The translations under genes and the position numbers were made by a program. This document shows positions 29,847 through 41,156 of a DNA stretch of 64,000 nucleotides, one piece after another. Every line of letters starts with the position of its first letter. The stretch's first letter is position 1. The notes below the pieces were generated by a model. That model had not been told where the DNA came from. It saw only the letters and a list, made by a program, of their open reading frames with translations, and made no database searches. This DNA comes from Porodaedalea pini (Eukaryota > Basidiomycota > Agaricomycetes > Hymenochaetales > Hymenochaetaceae), in the NCBI GenBank assembly GCA_002794775.1, contig NBAY01000011.1:496001-560000 (forward strand), in the 5' to 3' direction.

Positions 29847-32084
29847 ATGGCCCCGCCCCCCAACGCGAAGCCAGCGAGTCTTCATCGTACCAAATCGCTC
29901 AGATCCTTGGGCAACATCAAGGACCCGACGAAAGGTGACGAATGTAAATACGAACTTCCATACCACAGTCGCTCGTGTGTTTCTGGCGCGGCGAAACTCT
30001 GCACTCAGTGCGGACGCGATTCGACATATAACCACAACCAAGCCGTATGCGATCTAGCGAAGAACAACATCGTCAACTGGTCACCCGATACTGAAGCGGA
30101 CCAGCATGCCGCCGCCCTTCGTCAACAAGGAGATCTCCCTCCCACCCCCGACATCCCGTCTCAAACCAGTCTCAAACGGTCCCCTTCCGAGGAGGAGCAT
30201 CAAGGATGTGACGCCCCCGGTAATCCCGCTACCATAGGTCATATCCCAGATGACAAAGACGCCATGGACGCCGACGATGACTTATACGTCAACAGTGCCC
30301 CTCCCCAACTTGACAACGATCCCATCGATAACGAGGATGAGGACCCAGCCATTGCCGAGGAAGTTAATAGGAAATCTCGTGAGCTTGCCGAAAGTTCGGT
30401 CTGTGAACTTCGCGCTCTTATTAATCAGGACACCTGGACGTCAACCACACCTTTCTATGATAACCCCGCCATGATGGGCCGCTACATGGCCAGCATAGCA
30501 TCATCCCTTTGTTTTTGGATCAACCGTTCCAACACTTTCGATGATGAGACTGCCCGCGAGAATTATGCTAACAGTTCTCTCAATCAATTTCAGACTACTT
30601 TCAAGGTCCACGCTCCTTACTGCAAAAATGTTTTTGACAATATTTATCACAGCCCTCAAGATATACGCGAGGAGCAAATTTCCGATGAACTTACAACCAT
30701 GTCTCACTCCATTTCTTCACTTGTATCTATGGTATCTTTGCTAACGGAAAAAACTAACAAACTTGAAAAACAGGCACAAAACCCACCTAAACCCAAAGTT
30801 TCCTTCTCGTCTAACGTACCTGCTGACCCTAAATATTTACCAGACCCACTTGGTGCTCGCTTCACCCATGATCCTCGTTTCCCCCCACCTCCTCCTGTTG
30901 TTAAACAGCGCGTACCTGCCCCCAAAGGTGGCCGCACTAATTATGCCGCAGCCATGGCCAACACCCACATTCTGGGCTCTGGCTATCGAATGGACACCCA
31001 AGGCACTATCCATGTGCCTGATGGCTATATACACTCGGAACACAATGCACCTCGTCCTGGCCTTTCCACCACCATCTACACCCCATCTGTCCAATCTGTG
31101 GGCACAGACAAAGACGGGTACACCACTGTTACATATGCCAGGGCTGCTCAGAAAAAACCTAAGCAGATCCCTACCAAAGTTACTACTACTTCCTCAGACC
31201 ACCCTGACGGGGAGGTCATCACCAAACCCATGAACTGGGCTAACGGCTCAGTTAACACACGCGTCCGCAACGTCAAACGCGTTTACTTTTCACTTCCCGA
31301 CAACCTTGCTATCCACCCACTTCCTAACTCCATTAAGAACACCATCCATGCTGGACTCAAAGGTTCTACAGAGTTCAAACATCTCATCATTCTCAACATC
31401 GAATATACTTCTAACGGCAATCTTTGCATCTCCTTCACCAACATTCGTGTTGACTTTGATTCCACTTTCCCTTCTTTATCATCATTCCTTAACCACATTA
31501 TTAACATTAACGGCGCTAAAGTCTTTACGCCGTCTCCTCAGTTCAAACTTGTTCTACCGGCTGTGCCGGTATTCGACAAAGATACTAACACTCTTTTTAC
31601 TGAATGCGACTTGACAGAAGAACTCGCTTCCCTCCCCCAATTTGTGGGGCAGGAATTCCTCTACCCTCCTCGCTTCATGGTGTCCATCGAACGCCTCAAT
31701 ACCCTTGATTTCTGTAATGTCTCAATCATCCTGAAAGACACTAACCATCTAGCGTTCGACCACTTTTTCCTCCATAACAACCGCAATATCCCGATTTTCG
31801 GTGTCATCCGACACCTCAAGGAGATGCGCGCCTGGCCAACCATTTCCCAATGTGACAATTGTCACTGCCTGGGCCACTCTTCTGTCAAATGCTGATCAGT
31901 CGCATGCTGTGCAATCTGTTCAGAACCTCACCGCACCACTGTACATGTCACCAAGTGCGCCCCTTGCACTGCTTCCAATAACCTCGCGTGCCAGCATTTC
32001 GTGCACTGCATCAATTGCGAAGGTGATCACAATGCCAGGTCTTCTGCCTGCCCTGCACGCCGCAACTATCGACCCCCTTTCTAA
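29847..32084 (+). pseudogene. LINE ORF1, gag-like, one premature stop
   Basis: The frame opens at the ATG at 29847 (or a nearby upstream non-ATG codon) and runs to an in-frame TGA at 31893-31895, then continues open to TAA at 32082-32084, together about 745 codons. An N-terminal Cys/His cluster (LCTQCGRD...H...C) sits near residue 50. The C-terminus holds a run of CCHC-type knuckles, beginning CDNCHCLGHSSVKC just before the premature stop and continuing after it (CAICSE..., CINCEGDHNA). The stop therefore removes all but the first knuckle. ORF1 proteins of this type bind the element RNA. The TAA is followed directly by the ORF2 ATG. Confidence 0.85.
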
Positions 32085-35000
32085 ATGACCACATCTATTT
32101 CAATTCTTTCTCTCAACGTTCGTCGTTCTGAAGCGACAACTGACCTTCTTTTCAAATCCCTTTTCCATCACGGCAATTATTGCCCCGATATCATCTGTTT
32201 ACAGGAAATCCCTACCATCACCACAATCATCCCATCCAAAAATTCTCCATCGGGCAAACAACAATTCGCTACCTGTAATTCAGACCCTTTTACTTGCATC
32301 CTCCCCCCTCAATCCACTTCTATCCACCCTAGCTGTGCGACCTTTCTTCACCCACGCATATCCCACCTTTTCAACTCTCATCCCCATCTTTCTCGCCCTA
32401 TTTGTCAAGTCACTATTAGTATTGACCGTGGCTCATCACTCCCTCCCTTTTACATCTGGAATGTTTATAACTCTCCCAGCTCCCATTCCTTTGAGGACCC
32501 ATTTCCCAACCTTTCGGCTGCTGACACTCATATTTTCGTTGGCGACTTCAATCGCCATTCTGCTTTATGGTCTGACACCCACTTATCTCAATATTTCTCC
32601 TCTGCTGAACCTTTATTACAATGGCTCGATAAATCTTCTTTAATTGTCACCAATCCCCCGACTATACCCACTTTTTTTACATCCACAGGGATCTTCTACC
32701 CTGGACCTTGTTATCAGTTCTTCAGACATCCTCCCCTTCATTAACCAATCTCTCCTTATTGGTGACCCTTTGTTTGAATTCCATTCTGATCACCTTCCCC
32801 TTATTTTCAATTTACCTATATCATATTCCCCACCACCAGACACTCACCCCCTCCGTCTCATTCGAAAACACGATATCCCTTCTTTAATTTCTGAATTTCA
32901 CAATTCGCGCCTCTTTTCTTTCGACACCTCTGACATTTGCCTTCCTTCCCACCTTGATGACAAACTTCACTCATTTTACACCTCCTTTTCTTCTTTCACC
33001 TCGCGCTTTCTTCAAAAGCGCAAACCCCGCACGTACTGCGGACCCCACTCTTGGTGGACCAAGCAATGCAGTCGTGACTACCAAGCACATCATGCCAATC
33101 CCTCAGCGTATAACCTAGCCCAACTCAACAAAACCCTAGCCAGTGCCAAATCTACGTTCTTCAGTAACCTTCTACATCACACCGATCACTCATCGATCTG
33201 GAAACGTAAACATTTAGGCACCGCGCGCCGCCAGCATCCCATCAGTGCCCTTAAACTCCCATCCGGGTGATATATGCTTAACAAGAGCGAGAAGTCCAAA
33301 CTTTTCTGCTCTACGTTCTTCCCCGCGCTACCCACTGGTTATCACGACCAGCATTCACTTCCCCCTCCAGTCGAAATTGAGCCTGTCTCAGTCGACAAAA
33401 TGCTTCGAGCCCTCAAGGGCACCGATGACGCAACTGCCCCAGGCAGTAATTGCTTTTCTTACCTTCACCTAAAACTCTTTATTGAACTCGAACCTCAATT
33501 TTTCTCCCAAATTTTTTCCTTTTGCCTTTCGTTCAGCTACTTCCCCTCATCTTTCAAACATTCCATTATCACTTTCATTCCCAAACCAAAACGCTCAGAC
33601 TTTTCGCTTCCTCATTCCTTTTGCCCCATCGCCCTTGTTGATATGATGGGCAAACTTTTTGAACGTATCCTCTTCAATCGTCTTCAAATTATATTTGAAC
33701 AACGCTCTCTTATCCCTTCTTCACAGCATGGCTGTCGGAAAGCCTTATCTGCGCTGACGGCCTGCTACGAACTTTTACACCTAAACAACTTCAAACCTTT
33801 TATTGTTTCCCCTTTCACTTCTAATCTGGGCTTTGGCCCTTTCGAACCTCAGAACCGTTGTTTGTTGACCTCGGTGATCACAATCGACATTCAAGGCTTT
33901 TTTGATAACATTTCCCATCCACTCCTTATCAACTGCTTAACCCGGTCCAATATCCATCCCAACCTTATCAATTGCGTCTCCCATTGGATGCGCGATCGAC
34001 CCATTTCGCTTCATTTCAATCAGTTCTTTTCAGACACTTTTACCAAACCCAACCAGGGTGTCCCTCAAGGGTCCCCCCTTTCCCCGCTCATTTCTATCTT
34101 CGCAGCCGCTCCGGCTATCGAAGCTTATTACAAACAATTTCCTTACAACCGTCCCCTCATTGCATATATGGACAACCATCTTCTTTCCGCACGCTCTTTG
34201 AGCATGCGTACCAACCTCGTTCGTTTGCGCAACCAATACCACTTTCTTTCCTTACAATTTTCACAACTGGGCCTTTCTATTGACCCAGATTCCATTGAAC
34301 TCATTCACTTCACCCCACATAACGCTCATGGGCCCAATGTCGCATCTTTTCCAACACAACCAGAAAATCAACCATCTCTTATTCTATCGCCTTCTTTAAC
34401 CATTCACCCTCACTCCCATATCACATGGCTGGGCATCGTTTTTCATCACCACCTACTCCTGTCCTTACATTTTCAATCATGAGCCAACAAAGCTCTCTCC
34501 ACCCTTCATCAGTGTGGTTTTTTATTTCGCTCCTCTCATGGTGCATATCTCAAATACGCCCACCTCCTCTATTTCAATCTCATTTGTTCTGTCGCCGTTT
34601 ATGGCGCTCAACTATTCCCTGACTCTCCTGCCATTCACACTTTCTTATAACCAGTACAACATCGTGCCCTCTCTCTTATGCTTTCTCATAACGTCAACAA
34701 AGACATAGCCGGTTCTTTACTTTCAATTCCACCAATCGATCTTTTCATTCAATACCAATCCAAACGTTTCATAACTTCTTATGTATCATCATCTCGCCCC
34801 TCTCTTCCCCCTTCTGCAGATATTCGAAAGTCTCTTCCTACCGATATTACTATCCCAAGTACCAATCTCTATCCAATTATCCCACCTATTCATTCACGTC
34901 TTTCCCTTGTTCCTCTTACCTCTCGCAGTCACAGTCTTTCAACTAGGAAAACCTTCCTTCAACTTTTCAATCACCCCCCTCCATTTCAATATTTCTTATT

Positions 35001-35916
35001 CACTGATGGCTCTGTCATTGAGCAGGACGGCGTCCCCACCAGCGGCCACGGTTTTTCCATCATGCATAACCGACGCGAACTCGCGTCCTATACTTCAAGC
35101 GCACACATCCAAAGCAATATTCTTTACGAGGAGCAGCAGGCCCTTATCGCCGGCATCTCGCACTTCTCTACTCTATTCACGCACTGCGCTCACCCTTGCC
35201 ATTTGCGCGTCATCACAGACTCCGCCAATTGCGCTCGACTTATATTCTCAGCAGACCCCCACCACGCTGCCTTCATCACAGCCTTCCGCCATTTTTGTGG
35301 CATATTTCTATCCTTGCACCACCCTGCATCTACTATCTCGGTGCAGTGGTTGCCGTCCCACATGGGATTACCTGGCAACTCGCGAGCAGACCAGCTCACG
35401 TCCCAAGCTTCTCGATCGCAGCACAAAGTCTTAGCGCCTACTACTTTACCCAACCTTCACACGCGATTCTCCAATGACCTTTTGGCCAAATGGAGGAACC
35501 GTATCTTAAACCTCCGATACCATCGCAGCATAACTACTGCGCCTTTCATTCTTTATCCGCGGCGCCAACTACGGCCCTTTCTGAGGCTTAACCCTGAGAA
35601 GCGCATTCCCCGCCACCTCCAATCGAGAGTGGTCAGGATCCTCCTCAACACTCACGATATGCATGACCGAAACCTGCCAAGCCGGTGCCCAGACCCCCTC
35701 TGCACTAAACATGACATCCATCATATTCTTAACGTTTGTCCTTTCTTTTCACAAGTTCGCCGTCAATTCTATCACAAACCTTTCCTACTGCTTTCATTTT
35801 CAAATTGGTTCGCACCATCCAACTTCATGTTACTTATTCAATTTGCATACTTCTCTTTTCGCCGTCCACCCGACACTATGCCTTATTATTCAGACCTCCC
35901 ACCCGATCTCCTATAA
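32085..35916 (+). pseudogene. LINE ORF2: endonuclease, reverse transcriptase, RNase H
   Basis: About 1280 codons in the intact state. Order seen: AP-endonuclease (LSLNVRR, DIICLQE, FVGDFNRHSALW, HSDHLPLIF), reverse transcriptase (motif A ITIDIQGFFDN, motif B NQGVPQGSPLSP, motif C AYMDN), RNase H (FTDGS, EEQQAL, ITDSANC, PGNSRAD) and a C-terminal CPDPLC...H...C knuckle. Damage: a one-base frameshift near 32690 in the endonuclease; stops at 33268-33270 (TGA), 34480-34482 (TGA) and 34648-34650 (TAA); and motif C reads Asp-Asn instead of Asp-Asp (Asn codon 34174-34176), which removes a metal-binding residue of the polymerase. Confidence 0.9.
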
Positions 35917-36087
35917 AAACAAAACAAACCACATTCAAATCACATAACGATCACTCCTTCTTTTTCATTAACGTAGCCATGCATTCAGTAGCCATGACGA
36001 ATTTTTCTTAGTCTTTCTTTCCTTTTGCCCCCTTTTCTTTCATTTCCCCCCGTAGTGTACCTAGTGCAGAGCAGTGCAATATTATAA

Positions 36088-36099
36088 ACGAGGAAGCAC
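36088..36099 (+). repeat. Target-site duplication, right copy (12 bp)
   Basis: This is the exact partner of 29767-29778. It begins right after the element's last base and ends 51 bp before the MRPS9 start codon. Confidence 0.92.
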
Positions 36100-36102
36100 G
36101 TG
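36097..36102. promoter_or_regulatory. CACGTG E-box upstream of MRPS9
   Basis: A palindromic CACGTG, extended to GCACGTGATGC, sits 48 bp upstream of the MRPS9 ATG and spans the right edge of the target duplication. In the left copy the same place reads CACTTA, so after insertion only the MRPS9 side keeps the motif. bHLH proteins such as Cbf1 bind this sequence; use here is an inference. Confidence 0.35.
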
Positions 36103-36150
36103 ATGCAGTGCTAAGAGATTTCCTTTTATTTCTCTTTTCCTCGGTCGCTG

Positions 36151-37196
36151 ATGTCGAGCATGGCCTTCGCATGTCGTAGAGCGGCAGCGTCCTTCAACCT
36201 TCGACCTGCTTCTACATTCACTCGGACGTTTGCCAGTTCTTCTTGCCTCTATGCGCGTGTTGAACCTCCAGAGTCTCCGACGTTCTACACGGGCCGCGCT
36301 GCTTTCTACGACTACGTCGCTTCTCTTGAGCGTGCAATCAACCATACCCGCTCAACACTGAAAACCCTTCAGCTTACCCCTCTTCCAGAATTTGCCCTAC
36401 GATCGCTTCCTCCCCCTGTTACTGCGTGGAAAAGCAAAGATGAGCTTGCAAATACCCTTACTGCGAAGCTATCTGCCTCGCGGCACCGTCGCCTCGTTCA
36501 GCTCCTAAATCAACTAAACGACTTTCGTCGCATTGCATCGACCGCCGGCCACGATGACCTCGCGCGTGGGCTGGATGCCGTACTCGAAATGTTCGAGCGC
36601 GCAGACAAGGAACAGCACCTCCGACGCGGCCAGCGGAAGCCTGTGCTTGTTGACGAGCATGGCCGCGCGTATGCGTACGGTGCGCGCAAGACTAGCTCGG
36701 CACGCGTGTGGGTGATCTCTTCGGAGCACGCAACTGCTGCAAAAGCGCATGCGGGTAGCCCAAGTCCACCAGTTACGGAGATTCTTGTGAACAATATGCC
36801 GTTAAACGAATACTTTAAGGTTCCTGTCGACAGAGAACGTATTCTCAGGCCGTTTAGACTTGCAGGGCTATTAGGGGCGTACAATGTCTTCGCGATCGTT
36901 CGAGGGGGAGGAATCAGCGGACAGGCAGGAGCTCTTGCGCATGGTGTGGCGAAGGGACTGGCAGCACATGTCCCGGACGTTGAACTCATCCTTCGGCGAG
37001 GTAAGTTCAGTATATCCTCATATTTTGTCATATGTTCATACTCTCTCAGCGAAGCTGTTGCGGCGCGATCCACGTATGGTGGAGCGCAAAAAGACTGGCA
37101 GAGCGAAGGCCAGAAAAGGCGTATGTATCTTATGTTCATTGAAGTTTCGGAACAAAGCTCACCACCTGCCCGTAGTACACTTGGGTCAAGCGTTGA
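36151..37196 (+). CDS. MRPS9: Mitochondrial ribosomal protein uS9m
   Basis: Three exons (36151-37000, 37050-37120, 37176-37196) give 313 residues. The first 30 residues are basic and Ser/Ala-rich with no acidic residue (MSSMAFACRRAAASF...), a mitochondrial targeting signal. The uS9 domain is the C-terminal 130 residues: the tyrosine-rich GRAYAYGARKTSSARVWV start, VNNMPLNEYF, IVRGGGISGQAGALAHG, and the tail RRDPRMVERKKTGRAKARKG ending YTWVKR. The basic C-terminal Lys-Arg that reaches the ribosomal P site is present. The tiny last exon (7 codons with the stop) was placed because only it gives this canonical ending. The N-terminal extension (about 180 residues) is normal for fungal uS9m. Its promoter was shared with CASP before the retrotransposon inserted. 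Convergent with BRE1, 231 bp apart. Confidence 0.93.
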
Positions 37197-37427
37197 ACAT
37201 CTATACCGACAATATGTTCGTTCGTCCCGTCGAGGCGAATTTGGCTTATTCTATTCATTCTTTCGACGTAATGGAAATATCATGCTATAGAATACATCAA
37301 TTCAGTCTTCGCAACCAAAACGATACCGGGAGCCAAAACGATAAAAATAGTAAAAAAAAATTAAGCATACAGAAAACATAGCGAAGTGTAGGGTAAAAGT
37401 CACCAGAAGTATAGAACAAAGCGCACA

Positions 37428-40400
37428 TCACTGAAGATAGAATGTCTGCACGTCCGACTGTGCAAAGGCTAAGTTACACGCTGGGCATTTGCGCTGTCGG
37501 TGCGATATTCGCGCATCGACGCAAGCTTTGCAGAAAGCTTGATGAAGGTTCCCATCAGCAATCCTCATTCGCTTTGACATGTGAATACAGAATGTCAACA
37601 TACTATGCAAGCACTTTGTGATTATTGTATTGCGGAATGCATTCTGGCATGTCGAACACTTCAATAATCTCTGCAAAATCCAGGGAACAAGTTAGACGAC
37701 CCAGCCATACCCTACGTAACGAAAGCACATACCATGCATTTCTCCACCTCTTTCTGTAGTACACTTTCCCTTTCAGATGCAGGCGCGATCGGCATACTCA
37801 ACGTCTTAGCCTTTTGAATCGCTTTCTCGGCCTCTTTCGTTGTCTTATGAAGCTCGTCCTTCAACTTCACGGTCACCATGTTCAATTCAGAGACATCCTT
37901 TTCGCGCTTTTTCATGTGATCACGGAGCTGGAATGAGTAAAAACGACCATGAGCACGGAGCTAAACTGTAATATTAAAGGAGTCAAGTACAGACCTGAAC
38001 GGTTCTCTGCGATTCTTCTTCATAGCGCAGCTTAGCAGAAGTGTAGTCCCTTTCGGCCCTTTCGAGATGACAGCGCAATGCGATCATCGCCTGCTTGACT
38101 GCGGCAACTTCCCGAGAGAGGGAATCCTGTATATAAGACGTCAGAACCAAAGATGACTATCAAGCATTGACAGCTAAATACGGCACATTTATGGTCTGCA
38201 AGTCTTTCTCGTTTTTCTCCATCGCTTCAATCCGCTTCGCCAGCTTCTCCGAGTTTCGAAGGGCTTGCTTGCGTTCTCCCTCCCTTGCCTCAGATTCGCT
38301 CATTGCCTTGTAGTACTTGTTATCTGATTTTTGTTTCTATTTCGAGATTAATCTCTAGTCAATGATAAAGAGCATGAAGCCTTACCGCTAACATAAGTTT
38401 CTCTTTTTCTTCTTCCCATTTCTCTAATGAGAGAGCCTGCGATTGCGATTGTTTGTCCGCGGACTCCCAAGCTTTAGATAACCTGTCCATCTCCGAGAAA
38501 AGCTCGGTCATCTCCTGCAAAGTGGGGATAGAGTCAGGAATTCGAATATAAAGACGTAAGCGTGTACAAACCTGAGCAGACTGTGTCTCTTTAAGTCTCA
38601 TTGCGCGCAACTCATTGTCTTTCGCTTCAAGCCTCTCTGCCAAATCGCTTCCAGCAGTAGATTTGTAAGTTTCAAGCTGCTGCGCAGCAGATTCTAACTT
38701 CATTCGAAGACTTGCAACGTCGATTAAGCCTCTGTCCGTATCTTGAAGAGTTGCTCGCAAACCCTTGAGCTCCTTCTCGGACACGCTGATAAACAATTCA
38801 TTCAGATATGTGCACACATAATAATAATAATTAGACACACTTCAAGCGCTTCTTAACGTCCTCGACGTAGTTCACGTCAATATTTGCATCGTTTTGTAGG
38901 AAGTTGAGAAGATCCTCATCCCCAGATGCAGCTGCCAATCGCGCTTTCAGTCTCCTGATCTCGGATGACAGCAGCTCAATTCGTTCCTTTGTAAAATATC
39001 TGTCAGACAATGTCGCGAAACGAGATGGGCAGACGTACTCCACGAGAATCAGCGAGCTCTTTGTACTTGGCCAAGGATGAGCGTCTGCTATCATATGTTG
39101 CTTTCATCTCTTTGTGTTGAGTCTCGAGCTGTTCTCTGTGTTGACGAATTCGATTTAAATCATCATCACGCTTCTTCAGCAGGAATTTTAATTCCGAGAT
39201 TTCCTTCGCATCGTTAGACTAGCAAGCAGCGTCAGGATCCTTTCAAGTCTACGACTCGAAGTCTTTTCAACCTACCTGTAAGTCTTCTTGCCAGCTCGTC
39301 TGGATCTGGCGTAACGCGGCGATTTCTTCCCTTGCATTAGAGAGTTGTTGCCTCTCTTCGCTCAGCAATGCCTCCGTTTTAGACGCATGATCAAGGAGAA
39401 CACGGTATGCGGGAGTTTTAGCGATGGTACTTTCGGCGAGAAGGTTGACCTACGTTCATGGAAGTTAGTCATCAGAAACAAACAATATGTGAAGTGAACC
39501 TCACTTCCGAATTCGCCATAACAAGCTTGTCCCTAAGAGTAGCATTCTCTTTTTCGAGTTCCGTTAGCCTATCGTCTCTTATCTGAAGCCGAGCTTCCCA
39601 CTCTTGCTCATCGTAACGAGGCTCGTTAATAGCATTGACTGGCGGTAATGCCTTTAAAAATAAATGAGAAATTAATGTAAATAAATAAGCAACAGATTCG
39701 CACCGATTAACCAGCTCGAACCACTCACTGCTAACGGCGTGTCCTCCTTTTTTACCCCAGCACCATCTGGCTCCACTTCCATCTTGACCTCGCCGTTGAC
39801 TTTGACTGTCACGTCCGGTTCCGGCTCGCGTTCCAGTTCTGGATTAAGTATTCGACTTTGTAAACGGTCGAGCTTGGCTTGCACAACTCGCAGCTCTCCC
39901 AGATATCGATCGCGGTCCCTCTGAGCATCCTCCAATAAAGCATACGTCTGTTCGGCTTCCGCGGTCAAAAAAGTATTCTGAGACAGACATTCATAAGTAA
40001 ACGCCTAGATCCAAGCAATAATATTGCTCACTGATTGCTGTAGATCCTGACATTCAGAAAATAACTCCTCATACTTCGGCCGGTCAACCTTCCCTGCGAA
40101 CTTGACAAACGCATTTATGACTCTCTCCGCCGCCTGCGCCTTCGCTTCCGATGTCTTCCTTGTCCTCTTGAAGTCTTCAGGGGAGAACATTCGCGATGGG
40201 AAAATCGTCTTAAGACTCTCTGAAAGTACATCAGCTAAAGAAATGCACACGAGATGCTACCGCAACTCACGACCAGCTTCCATCATTATTGTCTCCAGCT
40301 GCGTCAGCCTCCGGATTGTTTCCATCGTCTACAGGCAAAGCAGAATCTCAGCACAGAACATACAGAGATGAAAACGGCATGAGCCACAAACATTCGACCA

Positions 40401-40823
40401 ACACGACTCAGCTTCTATACGTTCGAGATTTGCCAGCCTCAATGAGTTTTCAAGATGCTGAATGCGCTCATGTGCACGGCTATACTCTCTCTGATAATGT
40501 CGCATCCTCCGGAAAATAGCTGCTTTTCGAAAACGCTGAAGCCAGACGACACCACCAGTAACTCACGTCAGAAGGCACCCATTGCACTAAGCACCAGCAC
40601 TTCCACCTACCTCAAGATCATCCTCCTTTTCCGGCTCATCTACAACTGTATCACTCCTCGACACAGCTCTCTGTGCATCGTCCGCGGCACCGTTCGCAGC
40701 AATTGGCGAACCCGACGTCGAGCTTAATGCGCGCTTCTTGTTTGCTGTCCACTCGTCTGACGACGCACGCCGCTTCGCCCTGTACTCCTCATCTACAGCA
40801 GAATTTCCATAATGCGTTTCCAT
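37428..40823 (-). CDS. BRE1: E3 ubiquitin ligase BRE1, 16 exons
   Basis: Sixteen - strand exons (plus-strand spans 40611-40823, 40392-40535, 40271-40328, 40032-40219, 39729-39977, 39505-39651, 39276-39449, 39039-39218, 38841-38986, 38572-38785, 38386-38514, 38187-38336, 37995-38126, 37733-37927, 37604-37670, 37428-37537) join in phase to 831 residues. After a basic N-terminus (KRRASSDEWTANKKRAL), residues about 70-770 are coiled coil, including the Bre1 signature AAIFRRMRHYQREYSRAHER. The C-terminus is a complete C3HC4 RING: CSTCQNAFRNTIITKC, then LHTFCKAC across an intron, then RKCPAC, ending FAQSDVQTFYLQ. Bre1 with Rad6 monoubiquitinates histone H2B in the nucleus, upstream of H3K4 methylation. 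The length lies between yeast Bre1 (700) and human RNF20 (975). All zinc ligands are visible. Confidence 0.95.
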
Positions 40824-41156
40824 GTAAGAGCATACGATGGGAAGAGCGGTGGATGTAACGACAGAGGAAAAGATAGTGACTGTGCTCGCTGAGCCAGGTT
40901 ACAAGTGACCAAACAAATCGCCCTTGCTTAGTCATACACATTCTGTACTTGCCACATTTGGATGCGGCAACATCTTCAGAGCAAGCCACCGTCAGGTCCT
41001 AGGTTCGAACTGACATGCTAGACTTGGGCTGCTAGCGTAACGTGTAGTCCGTACAGTGACATGTCAAATACCAGACTCCGAGTAAGAAATTGCGATTTTG
41101 AAGCTTACTAAATCCATGTATCCGTCCTTGAACCCCTCTATCAAACCTCTTCCAAA
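40824..41156. other. Intergenic, BRE1 promoter and DAL 3' region, 333 bp
   Basis: This lies between the BRE1 start and the stop of the allantoicase-ureidoglycolate lyase gene, both on the - strand. No element recognised. Confidence 0.4.

Larger units (their letters stand above)
29779..36087 (+). mobile_element. Non-LTR (LINE) retrotransposon, Tad/I-like, inactive
   Basis: A 6309-bp insertion bounded by a perfect 12-bp direct repeat. It encodes two tandem ORFs on the + strand: a gag-like ORF1 with CCHC zinc knuckles and an ORF2 with apurinic endonuclease, reverse transcriptase, RNase H and a terminal CCHC motif. That domain order, with RNase H, fits the Tad1/I group of fungal LINEs. There is no poly(A) tail; the 3' end is GTGCAATATTATAA. 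Base composition (C-rich coding strand, poor in long introns) differs from the flanking genes. Both ORFs are broken, so the copy cannot move by itself. The perfect target duplication argues for a not very old insertion despite the ORF damage. Confidence 0.93.

Noticed and set aside
40990..41020. tRNA-like B box (GGTTCGAACT)
   Set aside because: Flanking bases do not form a T-stem, and no A box, D arm or acceptor stem can be drawn upstream.
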